Below are positions 20,476 through 31,673 of a DNA stretch of 64,000 bases, piece after piece. Position 1 is the first letter of the stretch. Each line of letters starts with the position of its first letter. Under the pieces are notes generated by a model. That model was not told the DNA's origin, did not search any database, and worked only from the letters and a program-made list of their open reading frames with translations. Origin of the DNA: Notamacropus eugenii. Lineage: Eukaryota; Chordata; Mammalia; Diprotodontia; Macropodidae. The stretch is taken from positions 52,770,271-52,834,270 of the forward strand of contig NC_092875.1 in the NCBI RefSeq assembly GCF_028372415.1, in the 5' to 3' direction. The translations under genes and the position numbers were made by a program.

Positions 20476-21079
20476 TCATGTCTACACCAGAAAAAAAATG
20501 ACTGTTATAACAAGATAAATCCAAACCCTGGCTCATTTTTAAATAGACTTGAAAGGAATTATTTGGAGTGTGGAGAACCAAGGTAAAATATAAAAAGCCT
20601 ATTTAGTAGTCGGTCCCACCAAATCATTTGTTCTGGTGTTTTTAAATCTTGACCTCCTTGGAGAGTATTACAATAATTAGTTTGATACTTGTTTTAAGTC
20701 TTCTTAATTCATATTTGCAAGTCTTTGTTGTTTTTATTGTTGTTAAGGCTTTCATTCATGTGTGGGGAATAAATACCCATGCTATGCCTAATTTGTGTGA
20801 TGTGGAACATCGTTTTATTCCACCATTGGAAGTGATGTTAAATATAACTTAGACTTAAACTTGAAGTACATCTTCCTGGGACAATGGAATGGAGGGGCAT
20901 GAGCAAATACATGTGAGCAAAGGAGCCTGGACATTTTCATCTGAATCTAGTCCTTAAGGACTGAACCCAATCCATAGCAACCTGGGCGCAGAGCAGAGGA
21001 CCCTCAGTGGAGAAGGAGAGGTTGAAATCCCACCTCCTCCATCCTCCAAGTCTGAAAGTCATTATTTGTTGTTGGTATA
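20476..21079. other. No recognised content
   Basis: Non-coding, no repeat assigned. Confidence 0.5.
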
Positions 21080-21295
21080 GGATTGAATTGATAAACTATC
21101 TAGCAGTTATAACTGCCTAACATTAGAATGGTCTATCAATATAGGAGGTGAGCTCCCCGTTTCTGGAGGTGTTCAAGCAGATGATAAATGATCACTTGTT
21201 GGAGAGGCCCTCAGTAAGCTCAAGCAGGGTTTCAACTGGATGCCCCTTGAGATTCCTCCTAGTTCTGAGAATCTAGCATTCTGTGTCTAGGACAA
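21080..21295 (+). mobile_element. CR1/L3-type LINE 3' end
   Basis: 'ggaggtgttcaagcagatgataaatgatcacttgtt' in pieces, followed by 'cctcctagttctgagaatctagcattctgtg'. This is the typical CR1-clade end, where the last phrase precedes a short repeated terminus. It is old and degenerate. Confidence 0.65.
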
Positions 21296-22244
21296 GCATG
21301 GAAGACATGGAGACAGTGATGAGGGTGAGTGGTGACTGGGGGATAAGCTTAATGGGGAGACCAATGTCTCAGAGACAGTAAATACTTGTTCATTCTCTCA
21401 GTCAGGGGAAGCCCAGGTTTCACATCTCCATTCCTTTCCCCCTATTCCCTATGTTCTGAAGGGGGAACATTCCAGGCTGGGATGAGAAGAAGAATCTGAG
21501 ACTAGTGAGCCCTGTCCTGACCTATAAACCCAGACCCCTCCCATTGGCTTAGGGGCATTTAGCTATTAAAGCTTTGCTGGCTCATTGGGAAACTCTTCTT
21601 GGGACCCTCTAAGGTCTCCTAGGGGCACCTTAATATTAGAAATAGATTTGATAGACTGAAAACTTGGTGAACCTCTAGCCCATCCCCAGTACACCTCTAA
21701 TTCTGACCTTAGATCTAAGCAATCAAGACAGACTCACCAGTAAGTCTAGAGGCACTGACTCAGAGGAAGGATTTTCAATAGAAACATCATTAAGTCTGGA
21801 TTAATATTCTCTGCAGGGACCTCTTCCTTCCCCTTTTTGATTAGGTCCAGTAGAGGTGGATATGGAAAGATAGATACAAACAATTAAAGGGTCTTAGGCC
21901 AGCCCAGGTCTGCTTCTATGGAGTCCACACCCAGTCATAGTTGGGAGATTCCCATAATGATAGTCTTCAAGCATTCAAGAACCCAGCCATTTAGGGCTCA
22001 CTTGTCAGGCAGATGATCAGAGGGCTACTGGCTGGTCTAGGCTATGTTGTTAGGACATGCCCTGTCAGCTGATAAGACCCAGTTCGATCCAGGCTTGGGG
22101 GAAACTTCATGTATTTGTGATATCATTGGTCTGGAACCTTTCATTACTCTACTTTCCCCTTCTCTGAATGATCATCACTTATGTCCAGTTCCTTCATGTC
22201 ACTCCTTCCATCATTTTTCACCTGAGAATCAGATCCCCAAAAAG
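21296..22244. other. No recognised content
   Basis: Non-coding, moderately GC-rich compared with its surroundings, with no exon-like structure I could support. Confidence 0.5.
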
Positions 22245-22695
22245 GTATTGGGATAGGTAGAAAGAAAGAAGGATGGACATAAATGGGAAAGAAAGCCACC
22301 AGAGAGACAGCAGGAAGCAAGATATAGGGACAAGGAGAAAAACACAGAGGCACAGTAAAAGAATGGTATGAAAAAGTTGTAGTATAGGGGGATTGAAGAA
22401 CTTAGAAAAAAACAAGATAAGAAGGAAAAGAGGAATGAAAGAGAGATAGGAAGGATGGAGTAAGACAAACATAATCAAGGAGGGATCAGGAGAGACAGAA
22501 AAAAGAAAGAAAGTGATGGGAAAATTGACAAAGACAAAAAAAGACAGATGGGAAGGAGGAGGAAGAGGAGGAAGAGAACAGCAACAAGAACAAAAATGCA
22601 AACAAAAACAGGAACAAGAAAAACAAGAATATGAAAAAGAGCAACAAGAAAAACAAATAGAAGAAGAGGGGGAGGAAAAAAAATCAAGGCTCTCA
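22245..22695 (+). repeat. Purine-rich low-complexity tract
   Basis: About 450 bases made mostly of A and G on the plus strand, with GAAAGAAAG, GGAAGGAGG and AACAAGAAAAACAAG patterns. The frames that cross it are composition artefacts (poly Ser/Phe/Leu or Lys/Glu/Gln). Confidence 0.8.
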
Positions 22696-23879
22696 ATGTG
22701 ACTTTGTGCCAAGACTGCTTTGGGTCCTATTGATGCTAAGATACCAAAATTGATCTTCCGTTTTTCATCCTTTCCTTTAGCACATCCCTTTATCTACCCT
22801 TGCCCTCAACCCAGTGTCTGTCACAGCTGGAGGGACATCTAGGACTAGACATCCTGTTTATCTGAGCTTCCCAGAGTGGGGAACCCTAAGACAACAGGCC
22901 AAGAGACTAGGGGCCAAGGGTACAAAGAGGTCAAGAGCAGTTCAATACATACCCCTTGAGCTAAAATAAATTTAAAGAGCATGTGTAGAATGAGGGAAAA
23001 CCAGAAGACATGGAGAACCTACAGAACCTTCAGAAGACTATTAAAGACAGAGAATCCAAAGTAGAGCTGGAAGTTGCATTTGGAATGATAGTAGGTATTG
23101 TCGATGACTCTGCAAGAGAAAGAATTCAGGTAGTGAAGAACTGATCTCTTGAACATTGTGGTCTCTAGACTACCCTTTGTCATCAGAGAGACAGCTCCAG
23201 GAAAGGAGAGGGAATGGAGTGGGATCTCTAGGAACAGGGAAACAACAACTGAAAGGACCTCCAGACCCTCCAAGTCTATCAGGGTTCCCATTCCATCTTT
23301 CGCATGCATAGGAGAACTTATCAATTAAGAAGTTCACTACTTTTTCTGGGGAGAGAGGAAGTAGCTCTTGGTATGAGAAGGTCCTAAATGAGTAGTACTT
23401 AGGTCCCCAGTGCCCTTCACCCTTTGGACTCAGAAACTTTTTTCTCTTCCCTCACTCACCCCACCCTACCTGCAGGGACCATGCTTACTTGGTTGGAAAG
23501 AGAATGAGTTGGCTAACAAAGAACACTGGGACAAAGATGAGGAAGATTATAAAACAGAAGATAAAAAGAATATTTCCACCTTGAATAATTAAACATTTTA
23601 CCAGCCTGGGAGTGGAGAGAATCATAGAACAACAATTCCACTGTTGAAGAGTCTCAAAAGGCATCTGCTACAACCATCCTTGACTAGGAATGCACTTTGT
23701 CTCTTCAGCCAGTAGGTATTCAGTATTCACTAGAAGATCATCATGGGGAACTCACGATTTCTCACAATCAGTTGATTCCACTTTTAGATACTTCTGATTC
23801 TTATGAAATGTTTCCTTGGATCCAGCCTAAATTTGTCTTTTTGCACTTCCTCCAATCATTCTTCGTTCTGGACCCTTGA
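22696..23879. other. No confirmed gene; weak exon-like signals
   Basis: On the plus strand a pyrimidine tract ending CTACCTGCAG (to about 23476) precedes an open stretch of about 38 codons ending in a stop at about 23592. On the minus strand a tract ending TTCTCTTGCAG precedes an open stretch at about 23019-23115. Neither translation was recognised and they lie on opposite strands, so both may be chance. Confidence 0.2.
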
Positions 23880-24450
23880 CTGAAAGAGGACAGATTTAAG
23901 GCCCTTCTCATGTGACAACCCTTCAAACACTTGAAATCAGTCTTCCTACCCTTCCCCACCTCAAACTCCAATCCTTTTTTTCTCCAAGTCAAACATCCCA
24001 AGTTTCTTCAATTGATCCTTATTTGGCATGAGTTTTAGTCCCCTCTATATCCTGGTCACTCTCTTCTAGAAGATTCTGGCTCTCTACAAGTATCTTTACC
24101 AAAGGTGAGGCCTTGAACTGTACTAGCAATGTGATCTGGTCAGGGTAGAGCACAGGGAGAATATTACCTCCCTTATTCTGGAAATTGGAACTCTGAATGT
24201 AGCCCAAGGTTCAATTAGCTTTTTTCATTGTCATGTCATCCTGTGAACTTATAAGGTCCATTAAAATCCCAGGGCTTTTTCCAACAAAAATGTTGTCTAC
24301 CCACATCTTTCCATCTTGTACTCCTAAGTTGCTATTAATTCCTTTATCCATGTTACTCAGGGTATCTATGTTCTATGTAGGTCTCCATATCTGTTTTTTG
24401 TCCTTCATTCTTAAAGAGGTTTCTCTCCAGGCAAGAGATGTCATGACTTG
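23880..24450 (-). mobile_element. CR1/L3-type LINE fragment, minus strand
   Basis: Successive phrases match the reverse of a CR1-clade 3' region: 'caagtcaaacatcccaagtttcttcaa', 'ccttgaactgtactagcaatgtg', 'ggtcagggtagagcacagg' and 'agcttttttcattgtcatgtca'. No reverse-transcriptase motif remains. Confidence 0.6.
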
Positions 24451-24454
24451 CAAG

Positions 24455-24720
24455 TGGATTGGATTTAAGTGATGGAGGGCTGGACAAAGTCACCTGCCTC
24501 ACTTTCTCCTCTAGAGCCATCTGGTCCCAATGGCAAGATATAGACTAGGATGACAGGAGACATCCCCTGGATGTAGTGGAAGACCATGGTCTTTTTAAGC
24601 TCAGGTCTTTCCCAAGTCTCAGATTGACTGAGACACTGCCCATTCAGTGATTAAGGCAACATAAGGAATGAGGCAAAAAATAATCTCTTCTACCTAGTGA
24701 AAAAAATCAATCAGGAAGGG
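24455..24720 (-). mobile_element. RTE-type LINE or RTE-tailed SINE 3' end, minus strand
   Basis: The part 'gagggctggacaaagtcacctgcctcact...gagccatctgg' is the reverse of the tail seen in the SINE at 35147-35481 and at 48935-49108. The sequence continues beyond that tail to about 24720, which suggests an RTE LINE 3' UTR rather than only a SINE. Confidence 0.6.
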
Positions 24721-26429
24721 GGAGAATCATTTCCAAAATTATGCAAACCTTGTTTGATGCCCCCATGTTTGAAACCTGAGCCCTGCGTAGATCTTAAAAA
24801 CACCACCCTCCCCTTTACCACACTCCTTGCCTCTGATCACAGATAGAGAAGTCACAGAATCCTGCACTGGAAGAAGCCTTATGGCAGATGTGAGAGCCAA
24901 AACCCCAGGATGGTGTAGCAGGATGCCATATTACTGAAGTTCAGTGGGGTTGGGTGCATTTGGAGACAGTTCTGGAGCCACATCTTTTGCACATATGAGG
25001 CTCCCATGGGCTCAGGTTGATCCCAGGTATACTTTTCCAGACAAGAACTCCTGGCCGGACTCACCTATTTCCGTTAAGACATCTGACATATAATGTAGTA
25101 GCAGCATTAAGGCACCAGTACGCAGGAAATTGATGGAATAAGAGAATTAGATCAGTAACAAAATGGTGTATTATCAGCTCCTTAAAGTCCTATGAAGAGG
25201 AGAGCAGCCATGAGACCAAGACCTCCTGAATTTCACAAACAATGAAGCTGACCTGCTCAGGGTTAGTAGACTTTGACCGGTCTTTTAAGTAAACAACCCT
25301 TCCTTGAACTTCTACTTTGAGTCTGGGAGAGCCTACACCACCACACTTGAGACTTCCACCCAGAAAACATGAGCACCTGTTCATGAAGGAAGAAAGGCTT
25401 GGTTCTGCCAAGGGTAGGTAGAAACAATTCAGATGAGAAAGGAGCAGGAGATCAAAGATCAGCCAATGAAGGGGATAATTTAGTGCTTTGGGGAGGTAAG
25501 GAAGAAGGACAACATGGAAGAGGGAGAGTTAGACACTTGATTTGATTTGGATCTGATGAGAGGAACTCCAGAGGATATACACTGGTTGTTGAATTGAACT
25601 GAAATGAATTATCATCTGAGTTCAAGAATCCACTGGTTCATTCTCTAAGAGGGGGAAGCTCAAGAGCATGGCTCCTGTGGCTGACCTTCTGAGTCAGGGC
25701 AATGCCTGACCCTTTGCTCAGGAGGGTAGGAGTTGACAGGTGGCCTTCCTTCACTCTGTCTAGAGGGCCAAGGCCTTTCCCCAAAGCCTGGGTTTCTAAA
25801 GCAGTCACCTTCCTCTTCATGTCAAAGAGCAGTCAGTAACAAGGAGAGGTTCCTCTTCAGGAGAAACTGCCTGTATAAGACGGGCTGCAGAGACTGAGGG
25901 TTATTATAACCATAGTTGAGAGGGGGTTAAGAAAAATACAGAAATCAAAGGAGACAGAAACTGAAGAAGAACTCATGTTTCCTGAAACCAAGTATCACAC
26001 AATGGGTTGAATTTCATGGTTAAGAGGACCTCTAGAACCAATTTTCTCTGTGTCAGATAATGATACATTAACTCACTTCCTTTTTCTGACCTTCAAGGGC
26101 TACTAGACTAGTCAATCAGCGAATTACTGTAGATAGAATTTATTTTTAAAAAAAATTCTTAAATACACCTCAAATCATTTGCATATATGCAGTAGAACAC
26201 AAATAACAACTCTAAATGAAATGGTATATCTACATTTCATACTGTTTGCTTCTTTTTATAAGTACATATTAACTCTATTTTCAAAAATGCCCTGATTGTT
26301 TCATTCTGGTTCTTTTTACATATTTAAAAATTTTTCAAATGCTTTATTTTTTCACTATTGCTAATTCCTGTCAACTCATCCTATCCCTGCAGTGTATGTG
26401 TGTGTGTGTGTGCTGAAGAAAGCTATTTC
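24721..26429. other. No recognised content
   Basis: Seventeen hundred bases of non-coding DNA. Open frames are short and unrecognised. A short TG run lies at 26396-26411 just before the next L1. Confidence 0.5.
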
Positions 26430-27400
26430 TTCTTATTTTATTATTTTTTTTTTTGGTTGTTTATTTGTTATTTAATTTTTTTCCATTTACACATAAACAT
26501 AACTTTTAACTTTTGTTTTTAAAAGTTTGAGTTCCAAATTCTCTCCCTTCCTCTCTCTGCGACTCCTACCCCTATTGAGAAGGCAAGCAATTTGATATAG
26601 GTTATATATTAGTCATGCAATACATTTCCATAATAGTCATGTTATGAAAGATAACATGGACCAAAAAAAAAACCAGCCTCAGGAAAAATAAAACAAAAAA
26701 GTATGCTTCAATCTGTATTCAGACATCATCAGTTCTTTATCTGGGGATAGATAGATTTTTTCATCATTCCTTCAGAGTTGTCTTGGATCACTGAATTTCT
26801 GAGAATAGATAAGTCATTCACAGTCAATCATATTAACAATACTGCTGTACCTTTGTACACAATGCATGCACTTTGCATCAGCCCATGCAAGGACATATAG
26901 GTCATATTCCTTTTTGTTTTTTATCACTCGTGGGATACAGACCTAGTAGAGGTATTGTTAGGTCAAAAACTATGCATAGATTTATAGCCCTTTGGGCACA
27001 GTTCCAAATTGCTCTATCAAACGGTTGAATCAGTTCACTACTCCGCCAAAAGTACATTAATACCTCATTTTCTCACACTCCTTCTAACACTTGTTATTTT
27101 CTTTTTTTGTCATATTAGTCAATCTAAATAGGTATGAGGTAGTTCCTCAGAACTGTTTTGATTTGCATTTCTCCAAAAAATAGTGAGCTAGAGCATTTTT
27201 TCTTATGAATATAGATAGCTTAGCTTATTTCATTTTAAAGCTGATCATGTCTATTGATCATTTATCAGTTGGGGGATGGTTCTTATTTTTATAAATTTCA
27301 CTCAGATCTCCATATGTTTGAGAAATAAGATCTTTATCAGAGAAACTTGACTCAAATCTTTTTCACATTTACTATTGCCCACTGTATTACCTTCCATCCT
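26430..27400 (-). mobile_element. 5'-truncated L1: 3' UTR and end of ORF2
   Basis: The T-rich left edge (26440-26480) is the reversed A-tail. It continues through 'ggcaagcaatttgatataggtt' and 'agagttgtcttgg' of the 3' UTR into the ORF2 C-terminal region ('tttgggcacagttccaaattgctct'). The order matches 61.6-62.6 kb. The reading frame is broken throughout. Confidence 0.8.
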
Positions 27401-27417
27401 AGTTCCCCCCACATGTT

Positions 27418-27440
27418 TATTCTATTCTATTCTATCTCTC
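27418..27440. repeat. TTCTA short tandem repeat
   Basis: About four units of TATTC/TTCTA between two LINE insertions. Confidence 0.7.
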
Positions 27441-27454
27441 CATTCTTTCTTTAA

Positions 27455-28337
27455 AAAATAAATTTATTTTCAGTCTTCAACATTCATTTCCAAAGAATTT
27501 TGAATTTCAAATTTTCTCCCCATCTCCTCCCTACCCCCATCCCAGGACAGCTTCTCTTTTTATTGCTCTTTCCTCCAATCTGCCCTCCCTTCTATCATTC
27601 CCCTGTGTTTGTCACCCTTCCCTTCTATTTTCCTATAGGATAAGATAGATTTCTATATTATATTGCCTATCTATCTTATTTCCTAGCTGCCTGTAAAAGC
27701 AACCTCTGATATTCATTTTTAAAGCTTTGAGTTCCATAGTCTCTTCTTCACCTCTTCCCACCCACCCTCACTGAGAAGGAAAGCAATTTGATATAGGTTA
27801 TACACATGTGCAAAAGACCTCCATAACAATCAAGCTGTGAAAGACTCACTATATTTTCCTCTATCCTATCCCACCCTCCATTTATTCAATTCTCCCCCTT
27901 GAAGTGTCTCTCTGCAAAAGTGTTTGCTTCCAATTACCCCTTCCCCCAATCTGCCATTCCTTCTATTATCTCCCCTCTCTTATCCCCTTCCCCCCATTTT
28001 CTTGTAGGGTAAGATAAACTTCCATACTCAGTTCAGGAGGTTCCCTCCTGAAAACAAATCTGGTGAAAGGAAGACTCACTTACTCCCTCTCACTTTCCCC
28101 TCTTCACCTCCATTGTAAAAGCTCTTTCTTGCCTCTCTTATGTAAGATGATTAACTGCATTCTACCTCTCCCTTTCCCTTTCTCCTAGTACATTCCTCTC
28201 AATCCTTAATTTCATTTTTTAGATAACATCTCTTCATATTCAGCTCACCTTGTGCCCTGTCTCTGTATATGTAAAATGCATATGCACATATGTACACAAA
28301 TACATACACACATACATACATATATATGTATATATTC

Positions 28338-28375
<38 letters not shown>

Positions 28376-28742
28376 TTCCCTCTAACTATCCCAAAACGGA
28401 AAAAGTTCCCATTAGTTACAATTATCATCTTTTCATATAGGAATGCAAACAATCCAACTTTAAGGAGTTCCTTATGGCTTCTCTTTTCTCTTTACCATTT
28501 CATGTTTCTCTTGATTCTTGTATTTGAAAGTCACACTTTCTATTCAGCTATGATCTTTTCAACAGGAATGCTTGGAAGTCCTCTCATTTAAATTCCATTT
28601 TTCCCCTAAAGTATTATACTCAGTTTTGTTGGGTTATACTCAGTTTTGTGGGGTAGGTGATTCTTGGTTTTAATACTAGTTTTTTGGACCTCTGGAATAT
28701 CATATTTTCAAGCCATCAATCCCTTAATGTAGAAACTGCTAA
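27455..28742 (-). mobile_element. Older HAL1 (host of HAL1-3), 3' part
   Basis: Reversed A-tail at 27455-27475, the HAL1 3' UTR, a TG run at 28346-28372, and the end of ORF1 from about 28500 (reversed 'tttcaacaggaatgcttggaagtcc'). The sequence breaks off at the HAL1-3 insertion and resumes at 31661. A 26-base stretch around 'ttatactcagttttg(t)(t)gggt' is duplicated in tandem at 28612-28660. Confidence 0.8.
28346..28372. repeat. TG microsatellite in the older HAL1 3' UTR
   Basis: Lies at the same place as in other HAL1 copies and is preceded by a TATA/CATA-rich stretch at 28262-28345. Confidence 0.85.
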
Positions 28743-28743
28743 G
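28731..28743. repeat. Target-site duplication, left copy (HAL1-3)
   Basis: AGAAACTGCTAAG, repeated at 31661-31673. The last G could belong to either the element or the target. Confidence 0.85.
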
Positions 28744-29509
28744 GGGGCGGAGCCAAGATGGAGGAGTAGAAAGATGCACATACACATAGCTCCGAACCCA
28801 CAACCCACAGAACGGCTAGAGGGGACCAACTCATGGTGAATTCTGCACCCAGAGGCCATGGAATATTGGAGCGAGGGAGATTTCTGTTCCGGAGAGACCT
28901 CCAAACCTCTCGCGGGGGGTCCTTCGCGCTGCGGACTGGGCGCCGGGACTGGGAGCAGCCCTGCAGCGGCGGCGACACCGTGAGGAAAAGATCCGAGCAG
29001 GCTACGGGGATGGGATCTCCAGCGGCCACGCGGGTCCCTCCACCCACAGAGGGACCTGCAAACTTCTCGCAAAAGGTCCGTCGCGCTGCAGACGTGGAGC
29101 CCAGCCCGGACCTGCGGCGGCGGCAGCGGCCGCGGCTCCGAGAGGTACAGATCCGAGAAGGCTCCAGAGACGGGATCTCCAGCAGCGGCACAAGCCCCCC
29201 CCACCAACAGGTGACTGACGGGGGTAGGTGAGAGAGTGTCTTTGGAGGGTCGAGAGGGGAGTGGGGTGCCCCCATGGCTCGGGCCCCCCCAGGAGATAGA
29301 AGCTGAGAGGCGGCTGCAGACAGGGGCTCCCCAAACGGGTGGGAGCCTGGATCCATTGTGGAAGGTCTGTGCATAAACCCCCAGAGGGAACTGAGCCAGA
29401 GAGGTGGCCCTGCCCCTGACCACCTGAACTTAATTCTCACACTGAATAGCAGCCCTGCCCCCGCCAAAAATCCTAAAGCGGGAAGCAGCATTTGAATCTC
29501 AGTTCCCAA
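28739..29509 (-). other. Open frame antisense to the HAL1-3 leader (256 codons)
   Basis: The longest of the three antisense leader frames. It shares EIQMLLP near its start with the frames at 4243 and 17572, then diverges through frame changes and the extra leader unit. GC-rich sequence makes chance likely. Confidence 0.25.
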
Positions 29510-29584
29510 ACGCTGGCTGGGAGGACCAGGAGGCGAGGAGGGTGTGAGGAGAACATTCAGAGGTCAAGTCACTGGCTGGGGAGA
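28744..29584 (+). promoter_or_regulatory. HAL1-3 5' leader, CpG-rich
   Basis: Begins with the YY1-like CCAAGATGG at 28753-28761. The segment 28900-29200 is the most CpG-dense stretch in the window. CpG retention implies a recent insertion or an unmethylated past. Transcription is inferred only. Confidence 0.6.
28896..29209 (+). repeat. Two tandem 157-bp leader units in HAL1-3
   Basis: Unit 1 is 28896-29052, opening GACCTCCAAACCTCTCGC. Unit 2 is 29053-29209, opening GACCTGCAAACTTCTCGC. Shared internal landmarks are the 'tccgagaaggct/ccgagcaggct' and 'gggatctccagc' phrases. HAL1-1 and HAL1-2 have a single unit. The arrangement recalls the tandem promoter monomers of rodent L1s. Confidence 0.8.
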
Positions 29585-30673
29585 ATGCCCAGAAAAGGGA
29601 AAAGAGATAAAACTATTGAAGGGTACTTTCTCGGAGAAAAGACACTTCCTCCCTTTCTTTCTGATGGGGAGGAACAATGCTTGCCATCAGGCAAAGACAC
29701 AGAAATTGAGGATTCTGTGTCCCAGCCCACCCAATGGGCTCAGGCCATGGAAGAGCTCAAAAAGAATTTTGAAAATCAAGTTAGAGAGGTGGAGGAAAAA
29801 CTGGGAAGAGAAATGAGAGGGATGAAAGAGAAGCATGAAAAGCAGATCAGCTCCCTGCTAAAGGAGAACCAAAAAAATGTTGAAGAAATTAACACCTTGA
29901 AAACTAGCCTAACTCAATTGGCAAAAGAGGTTCAAAAAGTCAATGAGGAGAAGAATGCTTTCAAAAGCAGAATTAGCCAAATAAAAAAGGAGATTCAAAA
30001 GCTCACTGAAGAAAATAGTTCTTTCAAAACTAGAATGGCACAGATGGATGCTAAGGACTTTGTGAGAAAGACAGATATCACATAACATAGCGAGAAGATT
30101 GGAAAAATGGAAGATAATGTGAAATATCTTATTGGAAAAACAACTGACCTGGAAAATAGATTCAGGAGAGACAATGTAAAAATTCTGGGACTACCTGAAA
30201 ACCATGATCAAAAGAAGAGCCTAGACATCACCTTCCATGAAATTATCAAGGAAAACTGTCCTGAGATTCTAGAACCAGAGGTCAAAATAAATATTCAAGG
30301 AATCCACAGAACACCGCATGAAAGAGATCCAAAAAGAGAAACTCCTAGGAACATTGTGGCCAAATTCCAGAATTCCCAGGTCAAAGAGAAAATATTGCAA
30401 GCAGCTAGAAAGAAACAATTCAAGTACTGTGGAAATACAATCAGGATAACACAAGATCTAGTACCCTCTACATTAAGGGATCGAAGGGAATGGAATAGGA
30501 TATTCCAGAAGTCAAAGGAACTAGGACTAAAACCAAGAATCACCTACCCAGCAAAACTGAGTATAATACTTCAGGAGAAAAAATGGTCTTTCCATGAAAT
30601 AGAGGATTTTCAAATTTTCTTGATGAAAAGACCAGAGCTGAAAAGAAAATTTGACTTTCAAACACAAGAATGA
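29585..30673 (+). pseudogene. HAL1-3 ORF1, interrupted by one in-frame stop
   Basis: Starts MPRKGKRDKTIEGYF and spans 363 codons including the final stop, exactly the frame of the intact copies. A TAA at 30083-30085 stands where the others have a lysine codon (ITKQNQ), so a single base change explains it. The frame stays open on both sides. The upstream part holds the coiled coil. There the second motif reads RISQIK and the third RMAQMD, so neither keeps the R-h-x-x-h-E glutamate. The downstream part (from about 30107) holds the RRM, with the change RRDNVKILGLPEN, and the C-terminal domain. Translation would end before the RNA-binding region. Confidence 0.85.
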
Positions 30674-30810
30674 AGAGAACCATGAAAAGGTGAACAGCAA
30701 AGAGAAGTCATAAGGGACTTACTAAAGTTGAACTGTTTACATTCCTACATGGAAAGACAATACTTATAACTCTTGAAACATTTCAGTATCTGGGTACTGG
30801 GTGGGAGTTC

Positions 30811-30840
30811 ACACACACACATGCACACACGCACACATAC
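30811..30840. repeat. CA microsatellite in HAL1-3 3' UTR
   Basis: An interrupted CA run at the position of the TG run in minus-strand copies. Confidence 0.8.
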
Positions 30841-31567
30841 ATAGAGACAGAGTGCACAGAGTGAATTGAAGAGGATGGGATCATATCTTAAAAAAAAAAT
30901 GAAATCAAGCAGTGAGAGAGAAATATTGGGAGGAGAAAGGGAGAAATTGAATGGGGTAAATTATCTCTCATAAAAGAGGCAAGCAAAAGACTTATTAGTG
31001 GAGGGATAAAGAGGGGAGGCGAGAGAAAAACAGGAGGTCTACTCTCATCACATTCCACTAAAGGAAAGAGTAAAATGCACACACATTTTGATAGGAAAAC
31101 CTATCTCACAATACAGGAGAGTGGGGGACAAGGGCACAAGCAGGGTGGGGGGGAGGATAGAGGGGAGAGCATGGGGAGGAGAATGCAATCCGAGGTCGAC
31201 ACTCATGGGGAGGGAAAGGATCATAAGAGAATAGAAGTAATGGGGGACAGGATAGGATGGAGGGAAATGTAGTTAGTCCTATACAACACAACTAGTATGG
31301 AAATCATTTGCAAAACTACACAGATTTGTCCTATATTGAATTGCTTGTCTTCCAAAGGGAAGGGGTGGAGAGGGAGGGAGCTAAAGAAGTAGGAACTCAA
31401 AGTGTTAGGATCAACTGTAATGTTCTTACCACTAGGAAATAAGAAATACAGGTTAAGGGGTAAAGAAAGCTATCTGGCCCTACAGGACAAAAGAGAAGAC
31501 GGAGACAAGGGCAGAGAGGGAGGATAGAAGAGAAAGCAGATTGGTCACAGGGGCAATTAGAATGCTT

Positions 31568-31596
31568 GGGGTTGGGGGGGGAGGGGATAAAAGGGG
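31568..31596 (+). other. G-quadruplex motif in HAL1-3 3' UTR
   Basis: Four-G run, TT, eight-G run, A, four-G run, ATAAAA, four-G run. It lies about 65 bases before the tail, in the sense strand. Confidence 0.75.
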
Positions 31597-31660
31597 AGAA
31601 AATTTGTAACCCAAAATTTTGTGAAAATAAATGTTAAAAGTTAAATTAAAAAAAAAAAAA

Positions 31661-31673
31661 AGAAACTGCTAAG
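31661..31673. repeat. Target-site duplication, right copy (HAL1-3)
   Basis: AGAAACTGCTAAG directly after the A tail. The interrupted older HAL1 ORF1 resumes here. Confidence 0.85.

Larger units (their letters stand above)
28743..31660 (+). mobile_element. HAL1-3: complete half-L1, plus strand, nested
   Basis: A 2.9-kb ORF1-only element inserted into the ORF1 of an older HAL1 in the opposite orientation. The start is GGGGGCGGAGCCAAGATGG. The leader is CpG-rich and carries two tandem 157-bp units. ORF1 is interrupted by one stop. The 3' UTR includes a CA run, purine tracts and a G-quadruplex motif, then a pure A tail of about 14 bases. The clean tail and CpG retention suggest it is the youngest element here. 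Confidence 0.92.

Noticed and set aside
22218..22712. Minus-strand open frame of 164 codons rich in Ser, Cys, Phe and Leu
   Set aside because: Arises from the purine-rich tract on the other strand; composition only, no domain.
28833..29231. Sense open frame of 132 codons in the HAL1-3 leader
   Set aside because: Lies in GC-rich leader with the tandem units and has no counterpart in HAL1-1 or HAL1-2.
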